Positions 9,367 through 18,005 of a DNA stretch of 64,000 nucleotides are shown piece by piece. The translations under genes and the position numbers were made by a program. The stretch is from Mucilaginibacter xinganensis (GTDB lineage: Bacteria; Bacteroidota; Bacteroidia; Sphingobacteriales; Sphingobacteriaceae). The DNA lies in the NCBI RefSeq assembly GCF_002257585.1, contig NZ_CP022743.1, positions 1,984,001 through 2,048,000 on the forward strand, given 5' to 3'. The notes beneath the pieces are model-generated. The model saw only the letters and a program-made list of their open reading frames with translations. It had not been told where the DNA came from and did not search any database. The number at the start of each line of letters is the position of its first letter. Within the stretch, counting starts at the first letter, position 1.

Positions 9367-12024
9367 CTATTTAAGGCTGATGGTCTGCTCTTTCAAATTC
9401 CACCCGCTTACAGTTACTGCCGGTAAACTTTTAATTTTACCTGCATCATAAGTAAGCGTAACTGTTTTATGCTCACCGGGTAAAACAGAGACATAATTAT
9501 CGCTGTAAAATACCGGCAGTAAACGAGCGCCACTCTGCGAATCGACCAAAGATACCCGGTTGAAAAATGCCACAGGCGCATTTGGGGGATTGCTTAAAGT
9601 AACTTCAATTTTACCGGGCACAATTTGTTTTGCAACCGTTTCAACTTGTGATGGTGCGATTTTTTTCAAGCCGGAATAATTGCCTTTTTCGTCCACAAGC
9701 CAATACAGGTTGTCGCTAACAACGTTTTGTTTCAGATCAGTTAATCTAAGCGACAGAAATACACCTTCTTTTTTGGCAAGGGCATCAACATCGTCTTTTA
9801 CCGGAACAAAGCCTTTAACAGATTGCGGCTGGATCTCTTCAAAAACCTGCGTCAGCAGTTTTTCTCTTCCCTGCATATCATAAGTTTTCACAGACAGCAT
9901 CAGGTCACGTTTAGTTGTAAACGTGTTATTCACAATGGTGACCATTCCATTTAACGGATTATACATCACATGCAGGGGCTCGCTGCCGTTGTGCAGGCCA
10001 TACAGGCAAGCATTAGGGTCGAGGTAATAATCATACATTTGCCCGCGCATGGCCGTCCATGGGTTTTGGGTTTTCCAGATAATCACACCGGTGTACCAAT
10101 CCCACATGTGGGCGCTAAAGCCTTCCATTAGCGCGCGGTACTGGTTATAATTAACCAGCTGTGCTTTAGCGGCAAAATCTTTTACATCTTTTGCTTTTCC
10201 GTAAGGCTCAATAGATGCATCATAGCCGATATATTTATGATAATCCCACACGGAGTCAACCTTGTTCTTTTTCTTATCATCAGAAAACTCAGGGGCCACT
10301 AAATTTTCGGTTGGGATAAAGCGTTTCAAGCTTTCAAAGTCATTAATACCAACCGAGCCGATCTCGGAATTAAACGGAAAGGTATGCACCTTCCAAAATG
10401 CCGAGTCGGGCTGGATGCCGTAAGGCCCGTCGCCATTGCCGCCGAGGGTGTTGAGTGACATTTTATCGGAATTAGAGTATTCAACAAACCATCTTGTGCC
10501 GTCAAGCTTTGGCAGGATAGAGTCGCGCACGGGCAGTAAAATATCTTCAGGCGGTGTTATCTCATTACCGCCGCACCAAATAGCTAAAGAGGGGTGGTTG
10601 CGCACCAGTTTTATCTGGTCGGCGAGCGATTGCAGGTAAAGTTTATGGTCGTCGGGGTATTTGCGCCTCGTCCATTGGTCATCCTTCTTCATTGGGTCCA
10701 GCCACCTGCCGTTCGCATCACCTGATACCCAGAAATCCTGGAAAACGAGCATGCCATATTCATCACAGGCGTTATAAAATTCAGGGCGTTCAACCAAAGC
10801 ACCGCCCCAAACGCGGATCAGGTTCAAATTCATATCCCTGTGAAAGCGCACTTCTGCATTGTATCGGGCATCGGTGAAACGGAGCATGGCATCAGAGATG
10901 ATCCAGTTGCCGCCTTTGATAAAGATCTTTTGCCCGTTAACTTCCACCTGCCTGCTATGTGTTTGTGTGTTCCAGCTGGTTTGAATTTCCCTTACACCAA
11001 CATTTATATCTGCTTTGTCCGAAAGTTTATTTGCTGTAAAAAATTGAATAGACGACTTATATAGGTGGGGCGTGCCATAGCCATTGGGCCACCATAGTTT
11101 AGGGTCTTTTAATACCAAATCGTTCAGGTTAACTTCAAGAGAAGAATTTGGTTTAATGGCTATGTTTTTAACCATTCGCTGCCCGTCAATAATAAACTGT
11201 AGTACACCGCTCACAATCTTGCCGGTAGCGTTAACCAATGTTGCCGAAGATTTAATAACAGCAGGTTGTTGTTTGCCTTCAACCTGCCTTATACCCGGAA
11301 CAATTGTAACAACGTGCGGGTCGGTAATTCTAACCGCTCCGGTTGTTTCAATGGTCACTTTATCCCAAATCCCGGTGTTGCGATCACGCATCGGTTGGAT
11401 CCAGTCCCAGCCGGCGGTGTATTGCAGTCCCACATTTTTGGCTATCCGGCCGTCGCCGCCCTGGCCGCCATTGGGATTGCCCACAGGGTCTGGTGGGTAA
11501 ACTAATACCGCCAAACGGTTGGCGCCATTTTTATTAAGGAGCGCGGAGATGTTGTATGATTGCCGCAAGAACATCCCGAAATGCGTTTGTTTATTTACCT
11601 TTTTGCCGTTTAAAAAAACCTCGCAGCTATAATTAACGCCTCTTAAATTTAAGTAAACCTGGTTATTACCGGTAGGTGCTGGCTGGGTAAAGTCTTTTAC
11701 AAACCAGTAAGTGTAATAATCGCGCCCGGTGGTGTAAATGTCTTTAATATGGGCATTGTTCATCCCCCAAAAAGGATCGGGAACCTGTTTGTTATTCAAC
11801 AGCGTAGTCAAAACCGTTCCGGGGACGGTGGCGTTGATCCAGGCGTTAACAGCAAAGTCAGTTTTTGAAATTTGTGTGCCATCGGCACGTACTTCAGCTA
11901 TCTGCCGGCATTTCCAGCCTTCGTTTAATTCGTATTTATTTTGCGCCGGGGCGTTTGCAAATGAGAGTAAAAAAAAGGCAATAAAAAGGGAGAAGCTTTT
12001 AGCAAATGATTTGTACGTAGCCAT
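9367..12024 (-). CDS. Glycoside hydrolase family 2 (exo-glucosaminidase / beta-mannosidase type)
   Basis: 885 residues with a signal peptide (cleavage near PAQNK). GH2 sandwich, Ig-like and TIM-barrel domains are recognisable: sugar-binding domain about 30-230 (FLNGKKVNKQTHFG), Ig-like domain about 235-345, barrel from about 350. The acid/base Glu is E488 in WCGGNEIT and the likely nucleophile E554 in FNSEIGSVG. The layout (LIRVWGGALVERPEFYNACDEYG) matches the exo-beta-D-glucosaminidase and beta-mannosidase branch rather than LacZ. It probably removes terminal sugars from glycans in the periplasm or at the surface. The exact sugar cannot be told. It is monocistronic. Confidence 0.85.
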   Translation of the reverse strand: MATYKSFAKSFSLFIAFFLLSFANAPAQNKYELNEGWKCRQIAEVRADGTQISKTDFAVNAWINATVPGTVLTTLLNNKQVPDPFWGMNNAHIKDIYTTGRDYYTYWFVKDFTQPAPTGNNQVYLNLRGVNYSCEVFLNGKKVNKQTHFGMFLRQSYNISALLNKNGANRLAVLVYPPDPVGNPNGGQGGDGRIAKNVGLQYTAGWDWIQPMRDRNTGIWDKVTIETTGAVRITDPHVVTIVPGIRQVEGKQQPAVIKSSATLVNATGKIVSGVLQFIIDGQRMVKNIAIKPNSSLEVNLNDLVLKDPKLWWPNGYGTPHLYKSSIQFFTANKLSDKADINVGVREIQTSWNTQTHSRQVEVNGQKIFIKGGNWIISDAMLRFTDARYNAEVRFHRDMNLNLIRVWGGALVERPEFYNACDEYGMLVFQDFWVSGDANGRWLDPMKKDDQWTRRKYPDDHKLYLQSLADQIKLVRNHPSLAIWCGGNEITPPEDILLPVRDSILPKLDGTRWFVEYSNSDKMSLNTLGGNGDGPYGIQPDSAFWKVHTFPFNSEIGSVGINDFESLKRFIPTENLVAPEFSDDKKKNKVDSVWDYHKYIGYDASIEPYGKAKDVKDFAAKAQLVNYNQYRALMEGFSAHMWDWYTGVIIWKTQNPWTAMRGQMYDYYLDPNACLYGLHNGSEPLHVMYNPLNGMVTIVNNTFTTKRDLMLSVKTYDMQGREKLLTQVFEEIQPQSVKGFVPVKDDVDALAKKEGVFLSLRLTDLKQNVVSDNLYWLVDEKGNYSGLKKIAPSQVETVAKQIVPGKIEVTLSNPPNAPVAFFNRVSLVDSQSGARLLPVFYSDNYVSVLPGEHKTVTLTYDAGKIKSLPAVTVSGWNLKEQTISLK

Positions 12025-12104
12025 AGATAAATTTAATGCCCTAAAGGTAAAATAAATATAAAATAGTAGCTGTGGGCGCGAGTTCTTTTATACACTAATT
12101 AAAA

Positions 12105-12139
12105 AAAATAGCGGTAAGTTTCATACTCACCGCTATTTT
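12105..12139 (-). terminator. Intrinsic terminator of ychF
   Basis: Arms aaaatagcggt / accgctatttt, extended inward with one mismatch, followed on the minus strand by a run of eight T. It is 19 bases past the stop at 12159. Confidence 0.8.
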
Positions 12140-12158
12140 AAATAATTTTTGTCTTTTT

Positions 12159-13262
12159 TTATACATTAAACCTGAAGTGCATAATGTCGCCATCCTGCAC
12201 AATATAGGTTTTGCCTTCGATACCTAATTTTCCGTTTTCTTTAATTGCGGCTTCTGAGCCATTAAACTTTACGAAATCTTCATATTTGGTAACTTCGGCG
12301 CGGATAAATCCCTTTTCAAAATCGGTATGGATTACGCCGGCTGCCTGCGGTGCGGTAAAGCCCTTGGTAATGGTCCATGCACGCACCTCCTGCACACCAG
12401 CCGTAAAGTAGGTGGCAAGGTTCAATAGTTTGTAAGCGGCTTTGATCAATTTATTTACACCAGATTCAGCAAGGCCGAGATCGTCTAAAAACATCTGGCG
12501 CTCCTCATAGGTTTCCAGTTGCGATATTTCTGATTCTATTTGTGCGGATATGATCAGTACTTCGGCGTTTTCTTCTTTAACCGCGGCTTTCACTTTATCA
12601 ACATAAGCGTTTCCGGTGTTAACCGATGCCTCGTCAACATTACAAACATACATAACAGGTTTTGCCGTTAACAGCCAAATGTCTGCAATGTACTCCTGGT
12701 CTTCTTCAGCAACAGGAGCGGTACGGGCTGATTTGCCGGCCAATAAATGGTTTTTGTAAACAGTAAGTACGTCAAAGGTTTTCTTAGCTTCTTTATCGCC
12801 GCCTGTTTTAGCCATTTTTTCAACCTTCTGAATTTTCTTTTCTATCGAGTCAAGGTCTTTAAGCTGTAATTCGGTGTCAATAATTTCTTTATCACGGATC
12901 GGGTCAACTGAGCCATCAACGTGGATCACGTTATCATCATCAAAACAACGTAACACGTGTATAATTGCATTGGTAGCCCTTATATTGGCCAAAAATTGGT
13001 TGCCAAGTCCTTCGCCTTTGCTGGCGCCTTTAACAAGCCCTGCTATATCAACTATTTCAATAACATTTGGAACAACGTTTTTAGGGTTAACTATTTCCGT
13101 AAGCTTTGTTAAGCGCTCATCGGGAACAGTAATTACACCCACATTTGGCTCAATGGTGCAAAACGGAAAGTTTGCCGCCTGCGCCTTTGCATTTGATAAG
13201 CAATTAAAAAGTGTTGATTTACCTACATTCGGCAAACCTACTATACCACATTGAAGTCCCAT
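12159..13262 (-). CDS. ychF: Redox-regulated ATPase YchF (Obg family)
   Basis: 367 residues, the usual family length (about 363). The P-loop is GLPNVGKST at residues 9-17, G3 is DIAGLVKGASKGEGLGN, and the G4 position reads NVDE instead of NKxD, the change that makes YchF prefer ATP. A coiled-coil insert lies around 130-200 and a TGS domain at the C-terminus (about 283-366). YchF binds ribosomes and 70S/50S particles and modulates stress responses and leaderless mRNA use. It is separately terminated. Its leader carries heptamer-type repeats (13314-13341). Confidence 0.95.
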   Translation of the reverse strand: MGLQCGIVGLPNVGKSTLFNCLSNAKAQAANFPFCTIEPNVGVITVPDERLTKLTEIVNPKNVVPNVIEIVDIAGLVKGASKGEGLGNQFLANIRATNAIIHVLRCFDDDNVIHVDGSVDPIRDKEIIDTELQLKDLDSIEKKIQKVEKMAKTGGDKEAKKTFDVLTVYKNHLLAGKSARTAPVAEEDQEYIADIWLLTAKPVMYVCNVDEASVNTGNAYVDKVKAAVKEENAEVLIISAQIESEISQLETYEERQMFLDDLGLAESGVNKLIKAAYKLLNLATYFTAGVQEVRAWTITKGFTAPQAAGVIHTDFEKGFIRAEVTKYEDFVKFNGSEAAIKENGKLGIEGKTYIVQDGDIMHFRFNV

Positions 13263-13313
13263 TTTATCTAAATTATGTTGATAGTTATGGTTGCTAATTC
13301 ATAGATGCCGACA

Positions 13314-13341
13314 TGAATCATCAACTGTTGACTATGAACTA
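13314..13341. repeat. Heptamer direct repeats in the ychF leader
   Basis: Four consecutive related seven-base units on the plus strand: tgaatca, tcaactg, ttgacta, tgaacta. They lie about 50 bases before the ychF start codon (minus strand). Same style as the repeats at 20943, 40811, 55546 and 56589. Confidence 0.5.
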
Positions 13342-13444
13342 TTCCCAAAAAGCTGCAAAGATAACAGAAAAAATTGCCTGCGTTTTGAAAAAATAAACGA
13401 CTTTTGCGGCAATACAAAAAGCAGGCAGAATTAAATATGTAAAC

Positions 13445-13449
13445 GGAGG
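13445..13449 (+). promoter_or_regulatory. Strong Shine-Dalgarno of mgtE
   Basis: GGAGG six bases before the ATG at 13456. Such a full Shine-Dalgarno is unusual among the genes of this window and fixes the mgtE start. Confidence 0.6.
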
Positions 13450-13455
13450 GTTTTT

Positions 13456-14886
13456 ATGGAAGAAATGGTTGATCAGATAAATGTGTTACTGGAAGATAAA
13501 GACAATACCCGGCTGCAGGAATATTTGAACAACTTAAATATATCAGACGTTGAAGAGCTGATAGATGAACTTCCTGAACGCGGTGCCCTGTTTATTGAAA
13601 CACTTTCGCTTAACCGCGCTGTAAATGTATTCCGCATCCTGGATTTTCCTACACAGGAGCGCATTATAAAAAAACTCTCAGGCACGCGCGTTGCCGACCT
13701 CATTAACGAGTTACCACCGGATGATCGCACTTCGCTTTTTAGCGAACTCCACGGTGATGCCGTTCAAAAACTGATCCTGCATTTATCGCCTGCAGACAGA
13801 AAAGAGGCATTATCCCTTTTAGGATACGAGGAAGATTCTGTTGGCAGATTAATGACCCCTGACTATATCGCCGTAAAAAAGGAATGGGATGTGGAGCGGG
13901 TGCTCAATCACATCAGGCGTTATGGTAAAAATTCCGAAACTATCGACGTTATTTACGTAATTGATAAAGGCGGTATTTTACTGGATGACATCCGGATCCG
14001 TGAGATATTATTGGTAACACCCGATACAAAGATCATCGATCTGATGGATGGACGGCTTATTTCGCTAAGCGCCAGCGACCCTCAGCAGGATGCCATTAAT
14101 GTGTTCAGGATGAATAACCGCACGGCGTTGCCTGTTGTGGATGCCCAAAATATTTTATTGGGAATTGTTACGGTCGACGACATTTTGTGGATTGCAAATG
14201 AGGAATATACAGAAGACATCCAAAAGATAGGTGGTACCGAAGCTTTGGACGAACCATATCTTGATATTAATTTATTCAGACTTGTGCGTAAAAGGGTGGG
14301 GTGGCTCATCATCCTGTTTTTAAGTGAGATGCTTACCTCTACGGCGATGCAATATTTTAATGATGAAATTGCAGTAGTTATACAGCTTACCTTCTTTATT
14401 CCTTTAATTATGTCAAGTGGGGGCAACAGCGGCTCGCAGGCATCAACCTTAATTATACAGGCCATGGCGCTTGGTGAAGTTACCATAAGCGACTGGTGGC
14501 GGGTTATGCGCCGGGAGATCCTGTCCGGATTGATGCTGGGCTCCATACTGGGTGTTATTGGGTTTCTGCGCATTGTGTTGTGGACCTCATTCAGTACAAT
14601 TTATGGCCCTTACTGGTTATTAATAGCCCTTACGGTTGGCTTTTCATTAATTGGGATTGTACTATGGGGCTCGTTAGCAGGTTCAATGCTGCCTTTGCTG
14701 ATGAAAAGATTAAAACTGGACCCTGCCACTTCATCGGCACCTTTCGTGGCCACTTTAGTTGATGTTACCGGGCTTATCATCTATTTTAGCATGGCATCTC
14801 TTATGATGCATAATATTCTTCATCATGCAGCTACTGCGCATCATGCAGTTTGCTTATTCAATCATTTTAAAGTCTCTTTCGGTTAA
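13456..14886 (+). CDS. mgtE: Magnesium transporter MgtE
   Basis: 476 residues. The cytoplasmic MgtE N domain (about 20-125, PPDDRTSLFSEL) and a CBS pair (about 130-250, ending VVDAQNILLGIVTVDDIL) sense Mg2+; five membrane helices follow from about 278, with the pore-side signature SSGGNSGSQASTLIIQA. In the family Mg2+ binding between the domains closes the channel. The C-terminal tail is unusual: after the last helix it reads HNILHHAATAHHAV with a further His soon after, six His in about 20 residues. The start is supported by a strong Shine-Dalgarno. It is not obviously in an operon with the following gene, which has its own promoter-like sequence. Confidence 0.95.
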   Translation: MEEMVDQINVLLEDKDNTRLQEYLNNLNISDVEELIDELPERGALFIETLSLNRAVNVFRILDFPTQERIIKKLSGTRVADLINELPPDDRTSLFSELHGDAVQKLILHLSPADRKEALSLLGYEEDSVGRLMTPDYIAVKKEWDVERVLNHIRRYGKNSETIDVIYVIDKGGILLDDIRIREILLVTPDTKIIDLMDGRLISLSASDPQQDAINVFRMNNRTALPVVDAQNILLGIVTVDDILWIANEEYTEDIQKIGGTEALDEPYLDINLFRLVRKRVGWLIILFLSEMLTSTAMQYFNDEIAVVIQLTFFIPLIMSSGGNSGSQASTLIIQAMALGEVTISDWWRVMRREILSGLMLGSILGVIGFLRIVLWTSFSTIYGPYWLLIALTVGFSLIGIVLWGSLAGSMLPLLMKRLKLDPATSSAPFVATLVDVTGLIIYFSMASLMMHNILHHAATAHHAVCLFNHFKVSFG

Positions 14887-14910
14887 ATTACGGGCCGGGC
14901 TCAATTTTAG

Positions 14911-14940
14911 TTGTTTAGTTTTTAATAGTTTATAACTTTA
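14911..14940 (+). promoter_or_regulatory. Bacteroidota-type promoter for the DUF5362 gene
   Basis: TTG at 14911-14913, a 19-base spacer, then TAACTTTA at 14933-14940 (consensus TAnnTTTG, last base A). The ATG at 14961 is 20 bases downstream. Confidence 0.5.
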
Positions 14941-14960
14941 GATAATCTAAAATAATTAAA

Positions 14961-15437
14961 ATGGAAGTAACAGAAAACTTTGAACAACCCGAAGCTGAGT
15001 CAGGGGCAATTTTAACTTTTGAAGCGCAGGGATATTTACGCGAATCAGGTAAGTGGGCTTATTTTTTAGGTATAACCGGGTTTGTATTTTGCAGCCTGTT
15101 TTTAATCTTGTCATTATTTGTTGGTACTATCATTTCTGTACTGGCATCCATATCCCCATTGTATGCTGGCATACCCGCTGGTGCCGGTATAGGATTGTCT
15201 GTTATTTTTATACTGGTTGACGTACTTTACTTTTTCTTTGCTTTGTACATTTACCAGTTTGCGACAAAAATAAAAAAGGGATTGCTGTTTGCAGACACCG
15301 AAAGCGTTACCGAAGCACTGGGGAAATTAAAATCCTTTTTTAAACTCTGGGCCATAGTAACAATTGTAGTTTTGTGTTTATATGCTCTTGAAATTGCCGG
15401 CGCAATAATAATCGGGATAGCGTTCAATCACCGTTAA
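14961..15437 (+). CDS. DUF5362-like membrane protein
   Basis: 158 residues. An acidic N-terminus is followed by four predicted membrane segments: roughly 35-62, 68-92 and 94-110 (hydrophobic cores FVFCSLFLILSLFVGTIISV and VIFILVDVLYFFFALYIY), and 133-155. The pattern WAYFLGITGF before the first segment and a cytoplasmic Lys-rich loop (FATKIKKGLLFADTESVTEAL) match small Bacteroidota membrane proteins grouped as DUF5362. No function is known. It has its own promoter-like element and converges on the DUF3276 gene. Confidence 0.7.
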   Translation: MEVTENFEQPEAESGAILTFEAQGYLRESGKWAYFLGITGFVFCSLFLILSLFVGTIISVLASISPLYAGIPAGAGIGLSVIFILVDVLYFFFALYIYQFATKIKKGLLFADTESVTEALGKLKSFFKLWAIVTIVVLCLYALEIAGAIIIGIAFNHR

Positions 15438-15463
15438 CAAATCGGGAAATAACAAAATAAAAA

Positions 15464-15486
15464 ACCCCTGCTGGTTGGGCAGGGGT
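15464..15486 (-). terminator. Intrinsic terminator of the DUF3276 gene
   Basis: Arms acccctgc / gcaggggt with a seven-base loop, followed on the minus strand by TTTTTTATTTTG. It may also serve the converging DUF5362 gene. Confidence 0.8.
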
Positions 15487-15517
15487 ATATTAGTTTAGTT
15501 AGTTTAGTTTGTTCTGT

Positions 15518-15847
15518 TTAAATTTCGAAAGAAAAATCCTCGTCGGCAGTTTTTGCAACTTCCTGGTTTTCGCTATATTCATAACGCTTTTCAACAACTT
15601 CCTGATTTGCCTTAATATACTCAATGGTATCTTTTAGGCCATCAGCAAATTTTTCAAAATCCTCTTTATATAAAAAGATTTTGTGCTTGATAAAAACGCC
15701 ATCCTCCAAACGCTTTTTGCTCTCGGTAATAGTAACATAGTAATCGTTTGAACGGGTTGCCTTTACGTCAAAAAAATAAGTCCTTTTCCCTGCTCTTACC
15801 TTCTTTGAATAAACCTCTTCACGCTCTCTGTTTTCAAAATCTCCCAT
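15518..15847 (-). CDS. DUF3276 / PUR-alpha-like nucleic-acid-binding protein
   Basis: 109 residues from MGDFENREREEVYSKKVRAG. The central repeat (KRTYFFDVKATRSNDYYVTI, then a second strand-rich unit HKIFLYKEDFEKFADGL) is the PUR-type fold seen in bacterial DUF3276 proteins, which bind single-stranded DNA or RNA. An acidic tail follows. In-frame upstream Mets exist at 15880 and 15907; I prefer the third because conservation of this family begins there, but the 15880 start is possible. It is monocistronic with a clear terminator. Its role in Bacteroidota is unsettled. Confidence 0.8.
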   Translation of the reverse strand: MGDFENREREEVYSKKVRAGKRTYFFDVKATRSNDYYVTITESKKRLEDGVFIKHKIFLYKEDFEKFADGLKDTIEYIKANQEVVEKRYEYSENQEVAKTADEDFSFEI

Positions 15848-15965
15848 AATATATTTATCGTAACTAGTTTTGGTTGGCATAAATATAAATAATTTTTCAA
15901 AGTACAAGTATTTATTCTAATAATATTAAACTTTTGTTGTAATTATTCTATTTTCCGCACTTTTT

Positions 15966-17753
15966 TCAGATGCTTTCCTCTTCTTCCAGCAACTGTTTTT
16001 CATATAACTCAAAATATGTGCCTTTGAGTTGCATCAGGTAGTTGTGGTTTCCCTGCTCAATAATTTCGCCATTGTCCATTACCAAAATCTTGTCGGCATT
16101 TTTTATGGTCGAAATCCGGTGGGCTATTATCAGGCTTGTTTTCCCTTGCATATTTCGCCCCAGGTTGTTTAATATTTCTTCTTCAGTCCGGGTGTCAACG
16201 GCCGAGAGGCAATCATCAAAAATCAGAATCTGCGGATGCTTAACTATCGCCCTTGCTATAGACACCCGTTGCTTTTGCCCGCCCGAAAGCGTTATCCCCC
16301 GTTCGCCAATCAGCGTTTCAAAACCATGTTCCAGCTCCATGATATTTGAATAAACGGCGGCATCTTTTGCAGCCTGCGATACTTTATCCATTTCAAGCAC
16401 GTCGGCGCTGAAGGCGATGTTATTGGCTATGGTGTCTGAAAAAAGAAAAACTTCCTGCGGTACGAAGCCAATTTGCGAACGATACCCTTCCAGGTTAATT
16501 TGGGTAATTGGCTGCTGATCAATCCGGATCTCGCCGCCGGTGGTATCGTACATCCGCATAATCAAATTAGCAATAGTTGATTTTCCCGAACCTGTGCGGC
16601 CAATAATGGCTATCATTTCGCCGGGATTAGCGGTAAATGAAACATTTTTAAGTGCACGGATGCCGGTATCCGGGTAAACAAAAGATACATTATCAAACCG
16701 GATGTGCCCGCTCACAGCTATTTTATCAACAGCGGGCGAAATGATCTCCGGTTGCTGTTCAAGGAATTCATTTATGCGTTTTTGTGAGGCTGCCGCCCGT
16801 TGAATCAGCGAAGTAACCCAGCCTAACGAGATAACGGGGAAGGTAAGCATATTAAGATACACAATAAATTCAGCGATGTTGCCCGATGTGATATTACCCT
16901 TCATTACTTCAACACCGCCTATGTACATAGTTATAACGTTGCTTAAGCCTACCAGCAGCAGCATTAATGGATAAAATAGTGCCTGTACTTTAACCAGCTC
17001 CATTGAATGTGTTTTGTAGTTCTCGCTCTCTGCAGCAAATTTGCCGGTTACGTGCCCCTCGCGAACGTACGATTTGATAACCCTTATACCCGAAAAATTC
17101 TCCTGCACAAAGCTGGAAAGGGCCGACAGCCGCTGCTGGATCTTTTCACTTCTGAAGTTAATGGTATTATTTACGTAGTATATAATTACAGCCAAAACAG
17201 GTAATGGCAGCACAGAATATATGGCAAGCCGTACATTTACGGTAAGCATTACATAAATAACCATTATAAAAAGTACTACCGTGTTAATGGTGTACATAAT
17301 ACCCGGCCCAAGGTACATCCGCACGCGGCTCACGTCTTCCGTTACGCGGTTCATCAAGTCGCCGGTGTTGTGGCGGCGATAAAAAGCAAGCGATAATTTC
17401 TGATAATGATAATAGATCTCATTTTTCAGATCATATTCTATGTGCCTTGACATAAGAATAATGGTTTGGCGCATAAAAAACAGGAACAAACCACGCAGCA
17501 AGGCCAGTACCAGCACCAGGATGCCAAAGAGGAGCAGGCTGGTGCCAAAGAGCTGGTAAATTTCGTCTTGCCGGTTAAAGCCTGAAAAGAGCCTGTAAAG
17601 CGCTATATTTTCTGTTACAAGATCAAATGCGACCCGGATAACCTGCGCAGGCAACACGCCAAAAATATTGGAAATTATAACGAACAGGATGCCGGGAATA
17701 AGTCGCCAGCGGTATTTGTAAAAAAACTTATTGAGGTATGCAAGATCCTTCAT
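15966..17753 (-). CDS. ABC exporter, fused permease and ATPase
   Basis: 595 residues: six-helix exporter domain (about 15-325) and nucleotide-binding domain (about 348-585). Visible motifs: Walker A GRTGSGKST (385-393, K391), Q-loop VPQE, signature LSGGQ (489-493), Walker B ILIFDD (509-514) and H-loop H545. The residue after the Walker B Asp is Asp514 where the catalytic Glu normally stands, as in the degenerate site of asymmetric heterodimeric exporters (TM287, BmrC types). No partner half-transporter lies next to it. The MsbA/MdlB-like architecture fits lipid or drug export; the substrate is unknown. Apparently monocistronic. Confidence 0.9.
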   Translation of the reverse strand: MKDLAYLNKFFYKYRWRLIPGILFVIISNIFGVLPAQVIRVAFDLVTENIALYRLFSGFNRQDEIYQLFGTSLLLFGILVLVLALLRGLFLFFMRQTIILMSRHIEYDLKNEIYYHYQKLSLAFYRRHNTGDLMNRVTEDVSRVRMYLGPGIMYTINTVVLFIMVIYVMLTVNVRLAIYSVLPLPVLAVIIYYVNNTINFRSEKIQQRLSALSSFVQENFSGIRVIKSYVREGHVTGKFAAESENYKTHSMELVKVQALFYPLMLLLVGLSNVITMYIGGVEVMKGNITSGNIAEFIVYLNMLTFPVISLGWVTSLIQRAAASQKRINEFLEQQPEIISPAVDKIAVSGHIRFDNVSFVYPDTGIRALKNVSFTANPGEMIAIIGRTGSGKSTIANLIMRMYDTTGGEIRIDQQPITQINLEGYRSQIGFVPQEVFLFSDTIANNIAFSADVLEMDKVSQAAKDAAVYSNIMELEHGFETLIGERGITLSGGQKQRVSIARAIVKHPQILIFDDCLSAVDTRTEEEILNNLGRNMQGKTSLIIAHRISTIKNADKILVMDNGEIIEQGNHNYLMQLKGTYFELYEKQLLEEEESI

Positions 17754-17938
17754 ATAGCGGCGGAGCCCGGAACAGTCCGAAACCCGGACGCCGGAAAGTT
17801 CAAAAGTAGGATAATGTAATTAATTATTCAAGGAGCATTGGGGCTGCGATAATAATATTGGTATGTAACTATTTATTGTTAATACGCTCCTGTTTCAGCC
17901 GTGCTCCTATGCTTTTCCGGGTTTAGGACTAAACAAAC

Positions 17939-17969
17939 TTTGCGGCAATAAAAAAAACCCATACTTTTG
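17939..17969 (+). promoter_or_regulatory. Bacteroidota-type promoter of the amino-acid dehydrogenase
   Basis: TTTG at 17939-17942, a 19-base spacer and TACTTTTG at 17962-17969, an exact match to the TTTG-N19-TAnnTTTG consensus recognised by the Bacteroidota primary sigma factor. The ATG at 18006 is 36 bases downstream. Confidence 0.8.
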
Positions 17970-18005
17970 TCCAAGTCAACAGAATAATTTACTTTGTCAC
18001 CGCTA

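Noticed and set aside
3862..12024. A polysaccharide utilisation locus
   Set aside because: There is a TonB receptor, a GH2 and a sugar-dehydrogenase fusion, but no SusD, no regulator and separate terminators between the genes.
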